A DNA stretch of 30,109 nt from DATLXH01 sp035576005. Lineage in GTDB: Bacteria > Acidobacteriota > Thermoanaerobaculia > Gp7-AA8. A model generated the notes under the pieces. That model was not told the origin of the DNA. It saw nothing but the letters and a program-made list of their open reading frames with translations, and did not search any database. Of this stretch, positions 1 through 7,254 are shown one piece after another. The stretch covers positions 1-30,109 of the forward strand of contig DATLXH010000099.1 in NCBI GenBank assembly GCA_035576005.1, in the 5' to 3' direction. The position numbers were made by a program, and so were the translations under genes. The stretch's first letter is position 1. Every line of letters starts with the position of its first letter.

Positions 1-1
1 A

Positions 2-343
2 CACGCGCCGCTCGTGCCGTTGCTCCAGCCGTTTCCGTACAGAAATGCACGCGGCCAGCAGGAAAGCCCGCTGAATCACACCCCTGTAAGTGACATGGAA
101 AAACTGACGCGCCAGCACGAGGAGCAGATCAACTCGTACGGCTGGGTCGATGAGCAGGCAGGCGTAGTCCGTATGCCCATTGAGCGCGCGCAGCATCTTC
201 TGGTGGAAAGAATGAGGCGGAACCGCGCGGCAATGTCGGACGGGGTCGCAGGCGGCAACGTCCAGACGGCCGCACCTTCCGGAGCGGCGCTCACGACGCC
301 GGTCGTGGCTCCCCGTGCTGCAGCGACGCAGGTGCAACGATGA
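2..343 (+). CDS. C-terminal part of a small protein at the head of the caa3 operon (5' end outside window)
   Basis: The frame is open from the left edge, so this is the end of a longer gene; the GTG at 14 is inside it. The readable segment has a Pro-rich stretch, then HEEQINSYGWVDEQAG and VVRMPIERAQHLLVER, and an Ala/Pro-rich tail. A 'YGWVD...G.VR.PI.RA..L' ending is, from memory, typical of small membrane-anchored proteins of unknown function encoded just upstream of Sco in caa3-oxidase and alternative-complex-III clusters. No catalytic motif is visible. Its TGA overlaps the ATG of the Sco gene by 4 bp (ATGA), which implies translational coupling and a role in assembly or function of the same respiratory complex. 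The membrane anchor expected at the N-terminus cannot be seen. Confidence 0.6.
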   Translation, partial: HAPLVPLLQPFPYRNARGQQESPLNHTPVSDMEKLTRQHEEQINSYGWVDEQAGVVRMPIERAQHLLVERMRRNRAAMSDGVAGGNVQTAAPSGAALTTPVVAPRAAATQVQR

Positions 344-1245
344 ACCAGCTCGCCACACCCGGAGTTCGGGAATCGAGCCGCGGAGAGGGGAACGGCTGCC
401 GCCCTTCGCGCGGGTATGGTCGCCTGAACATCTCGGCTTTCATCACGATGGCGGTACTCGTTCTCTCGCTTTCAACAAACCTGAATGCGCAGGACGTCTT
501 CACAATCGCGGGACCGAAGAAACCTGCACGCATCGATCAGAAACTCAATCAGAAGATCCCTCTCGATCTCACATTCCGGGACGAGCGCGGTTCCGTCGTG
601 AGACTCGGTGATTATTTCGGGTCGAAGCCCGTAATACTCAACCTCGTCTACTTCGGTTGTCCGATGCTATGTAACGTGGTTACGGATGGCCTGGTGTCGA
701 GCGTGTCGGACATCCGCTTCAACGTAGGCAAGGAGTACACGATCCTCACGGTGAGCTTCGATCCGAAGGACGGTACAGAGAAGGCCGCGGCCTGGAGCAA
801 AAAATATGTTCGCCGGTACGGAAGGCGAGATGCAGCGAGCGGCTGGCATTTCCTCACCGGCGATCCGGCATCGATCAAGGCGCTGACGGATGCCGTAGGA
901 TTTCGATTCTTCTTCGATCCGCCCATCGGTCAATACGCGCATGGCGCGGGTATCGTCGTTCTGACGCCCGACGGGCGAGTCTCGAGATATCTGTACGGCA
1001 TTGAGTTTCCTTCGCGCGACCTGAGGCTCGCTCTGATCGATGCGTCGGAGAACAAGATTGGCTCGTTGACGGATAAAGTGCTGCTCCTCTGTTTCCACTA
1101 TGACCCGGCGACGGGGAAATACAGCGCGAACGCCATGAACGCCGTGCGAGCCGGAGGAGTCGCGGCTGTTGCAGGCCTTGCCGGCTTCGTGATGTTTCTA
1201 ATCCGGAGCGGGCGTAGCGAAGAAGGAGGGACGCGACGACCATGA
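340..1245 (+). CDS. sco: Sco1/SenC-family copper chaperone for cytochrome oxidase
   Basis: 301 aa thioredoxin-fold copper chaperone that delivers Cu to the CuA site of oxidase subunit II on the periplasmic face. The copper-binding CxxxC is present as YFGCPMLCNVV (C107, C111), and the distal His ligand is probably H201 in YAHGAGIVVL. A hydrophobic segment at about residues 33-50 ending in LNAQD is a signal peptide or anchor. A second hydrophobic stretch near residues 272-290 is followed by basic residues and suggests a C-terminal membrane anchor. The start at 340 overlaps the previous gene by 4 bp. Met37, just before the hydrophobic segment, is an alternative start that would remove an odd Arg/Gly-rich N-terminus. 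The stop overlaps ctaC by 4 bp, so it is co-expressed with its likely client. Confidence 0.93.
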   Translation: MNQLATPGVRESSRGEGNGCRPSRGYGRLNISAFITMAVLVLSLSTNLNAQDVFTIAGPKKPARIDQKLNQKIPLDLTFRDERGSVVRLGDYFGSKPVILNLVYFGCPMLCNVVTDGLVSSVSDIRFNVGKEYTILTVSFDPKDGTEKAAAWSKKYVRRYGRRDAASGWHFLTGDPASIKALTDAVGFRFFFDPPIGQYAHGAGIVVLTPDGRVSRYLYGIEFPSRDLRLALIDASENKIGSLTDKVLLLCFHYDPATGKYSANAMNAVRAGGVAAVAGLAGFVMFLIRSGRSEEGGTRRP

Positions 1246-2381
1246 TCGACGATTTCCCTCTCTTCCCCGAATCCGCCTCGACCGTCTCTGGAAGTGTAGA
1301 TGCTCTCTACTTTTTCCTGATCGCCGTATGTGGGTTTGTCAGTCTCGTGGTGATCATTCTCATCATCTTCTTTGCAGTCAGGTACCGCAGAACCGCCGAT
1401 AACCAGATTCCGGTGGAGTACAAGGAACCGAAGGCTCTCGAGATCGGCTGGATCATCGCGCCCCTCTTCCCGATGATGATCATGTTTCTCTGGGGGGCGA
1501 AGGTCTACTTCACGATTGCCCGCCCTCCCGACAACGCACTCGAGGTCTACGCCACAGCACGGCAGTGGATGTGGAAGTTTCAGCATGTGGGCGGCCAGAG
1601 TGAAATCAATGAGCTGCATGTTCCCGTCAACCGCGCCGTCAAAGTCCTCGCGGCGTCCGAGGATGTCATTCATGATTTCTATGTTCCCGCTTTCCGCGTG
1701 AAAACGGACGTTCTTCCCAACCGTTACAGCACGACCTGGTTCCAGGCGACGAAGACCGGTCGGTACCACCTCTTCTGCGCCGAATATTGCGGTACGCAGC
1801 ACTCCGGCATGATCGGCTGGGTTACGGTCATGGAGCCTGCCGCTTATCAGCAATGGCTCGCGGGCGGAGTCACCGAGGGGACGCCGGGGGCGCTTGGCAA
1901 GGTTCTGTTTGAAAAGTATGCCTGCAACAGCTGTCACAACGCCGAGAGCGGTTCGAGAGGTCCGGCACTCGATGGCGTATTCGGCAAGCCGGTTTCGCTG
2001 CGAGGCGGGGCCATCGTACGGAGGGATGAGAATTACCTTCGCGAGTCCATCCTCAACCCGCAGGCGAAGATCGTGGAAGGATTCGAACCGATCATGCCTA
2101 CGTTCAAGGGACAGGTAAATGAGGCGGAGCTGATCCAGCTCATCGCCTATATCAAGTCGCTCGGAGCTTCGACCGAAGGTGGCGGGCCCGCCACTCCCGC
2201 GAAAGGAGTGGACGGAGCGACAGCTCCTGCGGCGACTGCTCAGCCCGGGTCGGCTGCATCGCCGTCTCTTCCAGCGGTGCAACCTGGCGTCGCGCCGGCA
2301 CCGGACGCTCGCGGGTCCGCATCGGGTGTCGGCACAGAAGGGAGCGGCTCATCGGTAGTCCGTGAGGCGAAACGACCATGA
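1242..2381 (+). CDS. ctaC: caa3-type cytochrome c oxidase subunit II with fused cytochrome c
   Basis: 379 aa. Subunit II accepts electrons at CuA and passes them to subunit I. Two transmembrane helices lie at about 21-46 and 66-90, followed by the cupredoxin domain. CuA ligands are H144 and the cluster C179/E181/C183/H187/M190 in HLFCAEYCGTQHSGMIG. A C-terminal cytochrome c domain follows, with CNSCH at 228-232 and a probable axial Met285 (EPIMPTF). This fusion defines a caa3 enzyme that carries its own electron-donor haem. No lipobox is seen at the N-terminus. The last ~70 residues are an Ala/Pro/Gly-rich, probably disordered tail beyond the haem domain. The start overlaps the Sco stop (ATGA) and the end overlaps ctaD (ATGA). 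Confidence 0.97.
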   Translation: MIDDFPLFPESASTVSGSVDALYFFLIAVCGFVSLVVIILIIFFAVRYRRTADNQIPVEYKEPKALEIGWIIAPLFPMMIMFLWGAKVYFTIARPPDNALEVYATARQWMWKFQHVGGQSEINELHVPVNRAVKVLAASEDVIHDFYVPAFRVKTDVLPNRYSTTWFQATKTGRYHLFCAEYCGTQHSGMIGWVTVMEPAAYQQWLAGGVTEGTPGALGKVLFEKYACNSCHNAESGSRGPALDGVFGKPVSLRGGAIVRRDENYLRESILNPQAKIVEGFEPIMPTFKGQVNEAELIQLIAYIKSLGASTEGGGPATPAKGVDGATAPAATAQPGSAASPSLPAVQPGVAPAPDARGSASGVGTEGSGSSVVREAKRP

Positions 2382-4018
2382 CTACAGCAGTCATTGATGT
2401 TCCGGAGATCCCGGAAGTTGAAAAGACGAACTACCTGAATCAGGAGTTCGGAGTCATGTCGTGGCTGCTGACGCAGGACCACAAGAGAATTGGAATTCTC
2501 TACCTGCTGTCGGTCACTGTGATGTTTCTTCTCGGAGGCTTCTTCGCAGTCCTGATGCGGCTCGAGCTTGTTACCCCGGCAGGGGATCTTTTCAGTTCCG
2601 ATACCTACAACAAGCTCTTCACGTTGCACGGGCTCGTGATGATCTTCTTCTTTCTGATTCCCTCGATTCCCGCAGTGCTGGGCAACTTCATCCTTCCCAT
2701 CATGCTTGGCGCAAGGGACCTTGCGTTTCCAAAGCTGAACCTGCTCAGTTGGTACCTCTACATGATCGGCACAGCATTTTCTCTCGTCGTGGTCCTTCTG
2801 GGCGGCGTCGATACTGGCTGGACCTTCTACACTCCGTTCAGCACGAGTTTCTCGAATACGCACGTGGTGCTGATGATCATCGGTGCGTTCGTGGCCGGCT
2901 TTTCCTCGATTCTGACCGGCTTCAACTTCATCGTCACGATCCACCGGATGCGCGCACCAGGTCTTACGTGGTTCCGCCTGCCGCTCTTCGTCTGGGCGAT
3001 GTATGCCACGAGCATCATCATGCTTCTCGGGACCCCCGTAATCGCGATCACGTTGTCCCTGGTGGCGATCGAGCGGCTACTCCACGTCGGGATCTTCGAT
3101 CCGGCGATTGGCGGCGATCCGCTGCTGTTCCAGCATCTTTTCTGGTTCTACTCCCACCCGGCTGTCTACATCATGATTCTTCCCGCCATGGGTGTGACGA
3201 GTGAGGTAATCGCAGCGTTCACCCGTCGAAGAATCTTCGGCTACAAGTTCGTCGCCTTCTCGAGCCTGGCGATCGCCTTCCTCGGGTTTCTCGTCTGGGC
3301 TCACCATATGTTCGTCGCTGGAATCTCCGTCTACTCAGCGATGATCTTCTCGCTGCTGAGCTTCCTGGTTGCCATTCCATCGGCTGTGAAAGTCTTCAAC
3401 TGGACTGCGACTCTCTACAAGGGCTCGATCTCCATTCAGACTCCGATGCTGTTTGCGCTCGGGTTCATCGGTCTGTTTCTCATTGGTGGGATGACGGGAC
3501 TGTTCCTGGCAACAATGGGACTCGATATCCACGTTCACGACACCTACTTCATCGTCGCCCACTTTCACTACGTGATGGTTGGCGGGTCGGTCATGGCGTA
3601 CTTTGCCGGGATTCACTACTGGTGGCCCAAGATCACAGGCCGGATGTACCCCGAGTGGTGGGCGCGCGTCTCAGCGGTTCTGATTTTCACCGGATTCAAT
3701 CTCACCTTCTTCCCGCAGTTCATCCTCGGGTACCTCGGCATGCCGAGGCGCTATCACGCTTACTCGCCGGAATTCCAGATTCTGAACGTCATGTCGAGTG
3801 CCGGGGCTTCGATCCTTGCGATCGGCTACGCACTCCCGATGATCTATTTCGCCTGGTCGCTCAAGTTCGGGAAGGCTGCCGGAAACAATCCCTGGGGCGC
3901 GGCTGGACTGGAGTGGCAGACCACCTCGCCGCCACCGACGGAGAACTTCCATACAACTCCGGTGGTGACCTGGGAAGCTTATGAGTACCGTCCCGAGTGG
4001 GGGGGCAGCAATGTCTGA
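2378..4018 (+). CDS. ctaD: caa3-type cytochrome c oxidase subunit I (A2-type haem-copper oxidase)
   Basis: 546 aa, the usual length for 12-helix subunit I, which reduces O2 to water and pumps protons. Haem and CuB ligands are visible: H84 (TLHGLVM), H260 and Tyr264 in FWFYSHPAVY, H309/H310 in WAHHMF, and H395/H397 in IVAHFHYVM. The D-channel aspartate is D114 (GARDLAFP) and the K-channel lysine is K338 (IPSAVKVFNW). The helix VI glutamate of A1 oxidases (GHPEV) is replaced by Tyr258-Ser259 (YSHPAV), the A2-subfamily signature known from Rhodothermus marinus caa3. The start overlaps ctaC by 4 bp and the 3' end overlaps ctaE by 8 bp. Confidence 0.98.
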   Translation: MTTAVIDVPEIPEVEKTNYLNQEFGVMSWLLTQDHKRIGILYLLSVTVMFLLGGFFAVLMRLELVTPAGDLFSSDTYNKLFTLHGLVMIFFFLIPSIPAVLGNFILPIMLGARDLAFPKLNLLSWYLYMIGTAFSLVVVLLGGVDTGWTFYTPFSTSFSNTHVVLMIIGAFVAGFSSILTGFNFIVTIHRMRAPGLTWFRLPLFVWAMYATSIIMLLGTPVIAITLSLVAIERLLHVGIFDPAIGGDPLLFQHLFWFYSHPAVYIMILPAMGVTSEVIAAFTRRRIFGYKFVAFSSLAIAFLGFLVWAHHMFVAGISVYSAMIFSLLSFLVAIPSAVKVFNWTATLYKGSISIQTPMLFALGFIGLFLIGGMTGLFLATMGLDIHVHDTYFIVAHFHYVMVGGSVMAYFAGIHYWWPKITGRMYPEWWARVSAVLIFTGFNLTFFPQFILGYLGMPRRYHAYSPEFQILNVMSSAGASILAIGYALPMIYFAWSLKFGKAAGNNPWGAAGLEWQTTSPPPTENFHTTPVVTWEAYEYRPEWGGSNV

Positions 4019-4664
4019 CACCCAGCCGCATCATCCCGCTCTCAAGCACCACTTCGAGGACCTTGGACAGCAGCATGAAGCATCGACGCTCGGCATGTGG
4101 GCCTTCCTCACCACCGAGATCATGTTTTTCGGTCCATTGTTCTTCGCTTATGCGTTGTACCGAAGCCAGTATTCGGAGGCCTTTGTCGAGGCCAGTCACC
4201 ATCAGAACTGGAAGCTTGGAGTCACGAACACAGCAGTGCTGATCTTCAGTAGTCTCACTGTTGCCATGAGCGTTTATTTTGCTCAGAAGAACCGGCATAA
4301 GGCGCTGGTGGTTGCCCTGGCACTCACGCTCGTTCTGGGGATTGCATTCCTGGGCATCAAGGCCATCGAATACCACGAGCACTTCGAGGAAGGACTCTTT
4401 CCCGGTTCGCATTTCACGTACAAGAGTCCCCTCGCGCCCAGGGTGCAGATGTTCTTCGTGCTTTACTTCGTGATGACCGGGTTACACGCCGTCCACATGA
4501 TCGTTGGAATCGGGATCTTTACCTGGCTGCTGATACGAGCCCGGCGAAAGGAGTTTTCTCTCGAGTATTACGGTCCGGTCGAGGTGAGTGGGCTTTACTG
4601 GCATTTCGTCGACATCGTCTGGATCTTTCTCTTTCCACTTCTCTATCTGGTCGGACGCCATTGA
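4011..4664 (+). CDS. ctaE: cytochrome c oxidase subunit III
   Basis: 217 aa membrane subunit that stabilises the oxidase and supports proton uptake. Start chosen at ATG 4011 (MSDTQPHHPAL), which has a G-rich Shine-Dalgarno-like run just upstream and overlaps the ctaD stop by 8 bp; an in-frame ATG at 3981 would lie deeper inside ctaD. Family landmarks are GMWAFLTTEIMFFGPLF near the N-terminus, the central HAVHMIVGIG and the terminal YWHFVDIVWIFLFPLLYL. About five hydrophobic helices are visible, the short bacterial form of COX3 that lacks the first two helices. Followed after 39 bp by the subunit IV gene. Confidence 0.96.
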   Translation: MSDTQPHHPALKHHFEDLGQQHEASTLGMWAFLTTEIMFFGPLFFAYALYRSQYSEAFVEASHHQNWKLGVTNTAVLIFSSLTVAMSVYFAQKNRHKALVVALALTLVLGIAFLGIKAIEYHEHFEEGLFPGSHFTYKSPLAPRVQMFFVLYFVMTGLHAVHMIVGIGIFTWLLIRARRKEFSLEYYGPVEVSGLYWHFVDIVWIFLFPLLYLVGRH

Positions 4665-4703
4665 GCTCATCCGAACCGAGTTCAGACGAAAGCCGAGGCA
4701 TGA

Positions 4704-5039
4704 ATGAATGTAGCTGACCCCACCGAAGAGCTGGTTTCCCACAAGGACCCTCAGCATCACATAACGTCGCCGGCGACGTACTATCTGATCTTCGGAGTTC
4801 TACTGATTTTGACGGCGGTTACGGTAGGCGTGGCTTTTGTCGATCTGGGGCGGATGAATACTCCAGTGGCCCTTGCGATTGCCATGTCGAAGGCGACCCT
4901 CGTCATCCTCTACTTCATGCATGTCAGACACAGTACCCGGCTCACCTGGGTAATACTGATTGCGAGCTTCATGACGGTCGGGATCCTTTTCGTACTGACA
5001 CTTGCTGACTACCTGACCCGCGGACTTTTGACCTACTGA
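4704..5039 (+). CDS. ctaF: prokaryotic cytochrome c oxidase subunit IV
   Basis: 111 aa small subunit with three hydrophobic helices (about 26-48, 55-74 and 83-105), including ILYFMHVRHSTRLTW, the pattern of the prokaryotic COX4 family found with caa3 and bo3 oxidases. It probably stabilises the subunit I/III contact; no catalytic residues are expected. ATG 4704 (MNVADPTEE) is used because the ATG at 4700 runs into a stop after five codons; a GAGG motif lies upstream. The TGA at 5037-5039 overlaps the next ATG by one base. Confidence 0.88.
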   Translation: MNVADPTEELVSHKDPQHHITSPATYYLIFGVLLILTAVTVGVAFVDLGRMNTPVALAIAMSKATLVILYFMHVRHSTRLTWVILIASFMTVGILFVLTLADYLTRGLLTY

Positions 5040-5272
5040 TGATCGGGTTACTCATTGGCGTCGTGCTGGTGACGGTAGGAATTGCCGTTCTCTGTTATGC
5101 GTGGATGAAGAGCACGAGAGCCTCGCAACGCAGAATCGATGACTTCAACGTCCAGATGCTTGCGTTGATGCAGGAGCAAACGGCCATCTTGCGCGAGAAG
5201 CAGAAACACCGCGCTGCGTTGACATCGGCCGATAGTAGAAACGCGCAGAAACCTGACAGAGATCTTGTGTAG
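5039..5272 (+). CDS. small single-helix membrane protein at the end of the oxidase operon
   Basis: 77 aa. Residues 2-23 form one strong hydrophobic helix, followed by a basic stop-transfer region and a charged, Gln/Arg/Glu-rich tail (about 30-60) that could form a short coiled coil. I do not recognise the family. The one-base TGATG overlap with the subunit IV gene says it is translated with the oxidase, so an accessory or assembly role is a reasonable inference, not a demonstrated one. About 130 bp then separate it from rfbB, with no convincing terminator. Confidence 0.7.
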   Translation: MIGLLIGVVLVTVGIAVLCYAWMKSTRASQRRIDDFNVQMLALMQEQTAILREKQKHRAALTSADSRNAQKPDRDLV

Positions 5273-5402
5273 CGTATCCGTCCCTGCGGCCCTTCAGCCG
5301 GGATGCGCGTACGAGTGGACTCAGGCTGAGCTGCTGGCGAGGGCAGTCGCGCTCACGTACCGTTAGTCGAAGTGCATCGACAGAGGAAAGGAACTGACGC
5401 AT

Positions 5403-6428
5403 ATGCGTTATCTGGTCACAGGCGGTGCCGGCTTCATCGGGTCGAACTTCATACGTTTCCTCTTTCGCAAATACGGCGAAGCGGCCAGGGTCGTTAACCT
5501 GGACAAGCTGACTTACGCCGGAATCCGGGAGAATCTCGCCGAGTTCGAAGGCTCTCCGAGTTACAAGTTCCTGCAGGGCGACATCGCGAACGCTGCAGAT
5601 GTTGCCGAGGGATACAAGGGAACTGATGGGTCCGGCGTCGACGTGGTCGTGAACTTCGCGGCGGAGACTCACGTCGACAGGTCGCTCATGGAGGCTGGGA
5701 CCTTCATCGAGACTGATGTCCATGGAGTCCTGGTGTTGCTCGAGGAGGCACGAAAGCATGCCTCGCTCAAGCGCTTCGTGCAGATATCGACTGATGAAGT
5801 TTACGGGTCGATTGCTTCAGGGTCCTTCATCGAGACCGACGCGTTGAATCCCAGAAATCCGTACTCAGCTTCGAAGGCGGGTGGCGATCGGATGGCCTAT
5901 GCGTATGCTCAGACTTACGGGCTTCCCGTTATCGTGACACGCGCTTCGAACAACTTCGGTCCCTGGCAATACCCGGAGAAGTTGATCCCTCTTTTCGTCA
6001 CCAACGCGATCGACGACCTTCCTCTGCCCTTGTATGGAGACGGCCGGAACATCCGCGACTGGCTATTCGTGGACGACCATTGTGCGGCAATCGATTTCCT
6101 CATCGGGCATGGTGAGAACAGTGAAACGTACAACATCGGCGGCGGCAACGAGCGTGAGAATCGCGAGATCACGTCCACGATTCTCCGGTTACTTGCCAAG
6201 CCCGACACGTTGATCCGTAGAGTGGCTGATCGCACCGGCCACGACCGGCGCTACTCGATCGAGACTTCGAAGCTCGAAGGTCTCGGCTTTCGGATTGATC
6301 GGGATTTTGACGAGGCACTGGTTCGCACTGTCGAATGGTATCGAAGCAATGAGGGTTGGTGGCGGGCGATCAAAGAGCGTAGCGCGGAGTTCAAGGAATA
6401 CTACGCAAAGCAATACGAGAAGCGGTAA
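5403..6428 (+). CDS. rfbB: dTDP-glucose 4,6-dehydratase
   Basis: 341 aa NAD-dependent extended short-chain dehydrogenase that converts dTDP-glucose to dTDP-4-keto-6-deoxyglucose, the second step toward dTDP-L-rhamnose and other deoxysugars of surface polysaccharide. It has the Rossmann motif GGAGFIGSNFIR at residues 7-18, the catalytic STDEVYGS with the family Asp-Glu pair, YSASKAGGDRM (Tyr-x3-Lys), and RASNNFGPWQYPEKLIPL plus YGDGRNIRDWLFVDDH, which are diagnostic of RfbB/RmlB. Start ATG 5403 has AGGAAAGGA upstream. The usual partners rfbA, rfbC and rfbD are not in this window. The 130-bp gap before it suggests independent transcription from the oxidase operon, although I could not identify a clear promoter. 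Confidence 0.95.
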   Translation: MRYLVTGGAGFIGSNFIRFLFRKYGEAARVVNLDKLTYAGIRENLAEFEGSPSYKFLQGDIANAADVAEGYKGTDGSGVDVVVNFAAETHVDRSLMEAGTFIETDVHGVLVLLEEARKHASLKRFVQISTDEVYGSIASGSFIETDALNPRNPYSASKAGGDRMAYAYAQTYGLPVIVTRASNNFGPWQYPEKLIPLFVTNAIDDLPLPLYGDGRNIRDWLFVDDHCAAIDFLIGHGENSETYNIGGGNERENREITSTILRLLAKPDTLIRRVADRTGHDRRYSIETSKLEGLGFRIDRDFDEALVRTVEWYRSNEGWWRAIKERSAEFKEYYAKQYEKR

Positions 6429-6463
6429 GCAGTTTTCTGCTGCTGGTGGTATTCCGTGCGGGC

Positions 6464-6501
6464 GTAGCCTTTGGAGTGCGGCAGCCGCAGCTGCCGCTTT
6501 T
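6464..6501 (+). repeat. REP-like hairpin, left of RAYT (inverted relative to the other two)
   Basis: GTAG (6464-6467) is followed by a CTTTGGAGTGCGGCAG unit whose 3' part, GCGGCAGCCGCAGCTGCCGC, folds into an 8-bp stem with a 4-nt loop. The same sequence recurs in reverse orientation at 6560-6591 and 7198-7235. A GTAG tetranucleotide at the base of a GC-rich hairpin is the classic REP layout recognised by RAYT transposases. Confidence 0.75.
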
Positions 6502-6559
6502 GTGTCTTTATTAGTAGATGCTGGAGTCCAGGAAACTCATCCTTCGCGGTTCACTCAGA

Positions 6560-6591
6560 AAGGGGCAGCTGCGGCAGCCGCACTCCAAAGC
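6560..6591 (-). repeat. REP-like hairpin, internal copy just 5' of RAYT
   Basis: Reverse-complement copy of the 6464-6501 unit (GCAGCTGCGGCAGCCGCACT and CCAAAG), about 45 bp before the RAYT start. It has one A-A mismatch in the stem and lacks a recognisable CTAC next to CCAAAG, so it may be degenerate. Confidence 0.7.
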
Positions 6592-6634
6592 TTCGCACTT
6601 TGAATTCATGGTTCTCCGAGGGACAATCGAAGCA

Positions 6635-7192
6635 ATGACTCGATGGCCTCACGCTCCGGTTCATGAACTCCACGAACCTGGCGCTTACATGGTGACCGGC
6701 TCCACCTACCAGAAGATCCATCACTTTCGTTCTCCGGCCCGGCTCGAGTTTCTTCAAAAATCGCTTCTCACACTCGCCGAAGAATATGGATGGCAAATGC
6801 AAGCCTGGGCGGTGTTCTCGAATCACTACCACTTCGTGGCGATGTCGCCGGGCGACGCAAGTTCGCTGCAAACGATGATCAAGACGCTCCACTCGAAGAC
6901 GGCCCGTGAGATCAATCTGCTCGATGCCGCGAAGGGACGGCAGGTGTGGTTCGACTACTGGGACACTCACTTGACGTTTCAGAAGTCGTATCTCGCCCGT
7001 TTGAAGTATGTGCACACGAATGCGGTGCATCACGAACTTGTTCGAGAGGCTTCACTTTACCCGTGGTGCTCGGCGAACTGGTTTGGAGAACGGGCGAGCG
7101 CTGCTTTCTTTGAGACCGTGATGAGTTTCAAGACGGACCAGCTGACGGTTCGGGATGAGTTTGATCCTGAACAGGCTGTTTCGCCAGGTTGA
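6635..7192 (+). CDS. REP-associated tyrosine transposase (RAYT, IS200-like Y1 family)
   Basis: 185 aa. RAYTs are single-domain HUH-type nucleases that cut and join single-stranded DNA at REP hairpins. The HUH motif is H64-Y65-H66 in FSNHYHFVAMSP. The likely catalytic tyrosine is Tyr124 in LKYVHTNAVHHELV, at the place of the family 'Y.H.NPV..GLV' motif; Tyr118 is the alternative. I chose ATG 6635 (MTRWPHAP) because a GAGGGA lies upstream; ATG 6608 is possible, whereas ATG 6518 would translate through a REP hairpin. REP hairpins lie at 6464, 6560 and 7198, so gene plus flanks form a typical RAYT-REP unit. No obvious frameshift, so it may be active. Confidence 0.88.
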   Translation: MTRWPHAPVHELHEPGAYMVTGSTYQKIHHFRSPARLEFLQKSLLTLAEEYGWQMQAWAVFSNHYHFVAMSPGDASSLQTMIKTLHSKTAREINLLDAAKGRQVWFDYWDTHLTFQKSYLARLKYVHTNAVHHELVREASLYPWCSANWFGERASAAFFETVMSFKTDQLTVRDEFDPEQAVSPG

Positions 7193-7197
7193 CACAG

Positions 7198-7235
7198 AAA
7201 GCGGCAGCTGCGGCAGCCGCACTCCAAAGCGCTAC
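7198..7235 (-). repeat. REP-like hairpin, right of RAYT
   Basis: AAAGCGGCAGCTGCGGCAGC continues into CGCACTCCAAAGCGCTAC; reversed, it begins GTAG and matches the left copy at 6464. It starts 5 bp after the RAYT stop and sits between the convergent RAYT and cls genes. The hairpin has one A-A mismatch. Confidence 0.75.
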
Positions 7236-7254
7236 TCGCCGTTAAGGCGGGCCG

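Noticed and set aside
1098..2282. 394-codon minus-strand open frame
   Set aside because: Lies opposite ctaC, which has full CuA and haem c motifs. High GC makes long antisense frames common; composition is Arg/Gly/Asp-rich without any family pattern.
5403..6428. A dTDP-rhamnose biosynthesis cluster
   Set aside because: Only rfbB is present; neighbouring genes are a transposase and a cardiolipin synthase-like gene, not rfbA/C/D or glycosyltransferases.
6518..6634. Longer start for the RAYT gene at 6518
   Set aside because: Residues 15-25 would be translated from a REP hairpin, and the better ribosome binding site precedes 6635.
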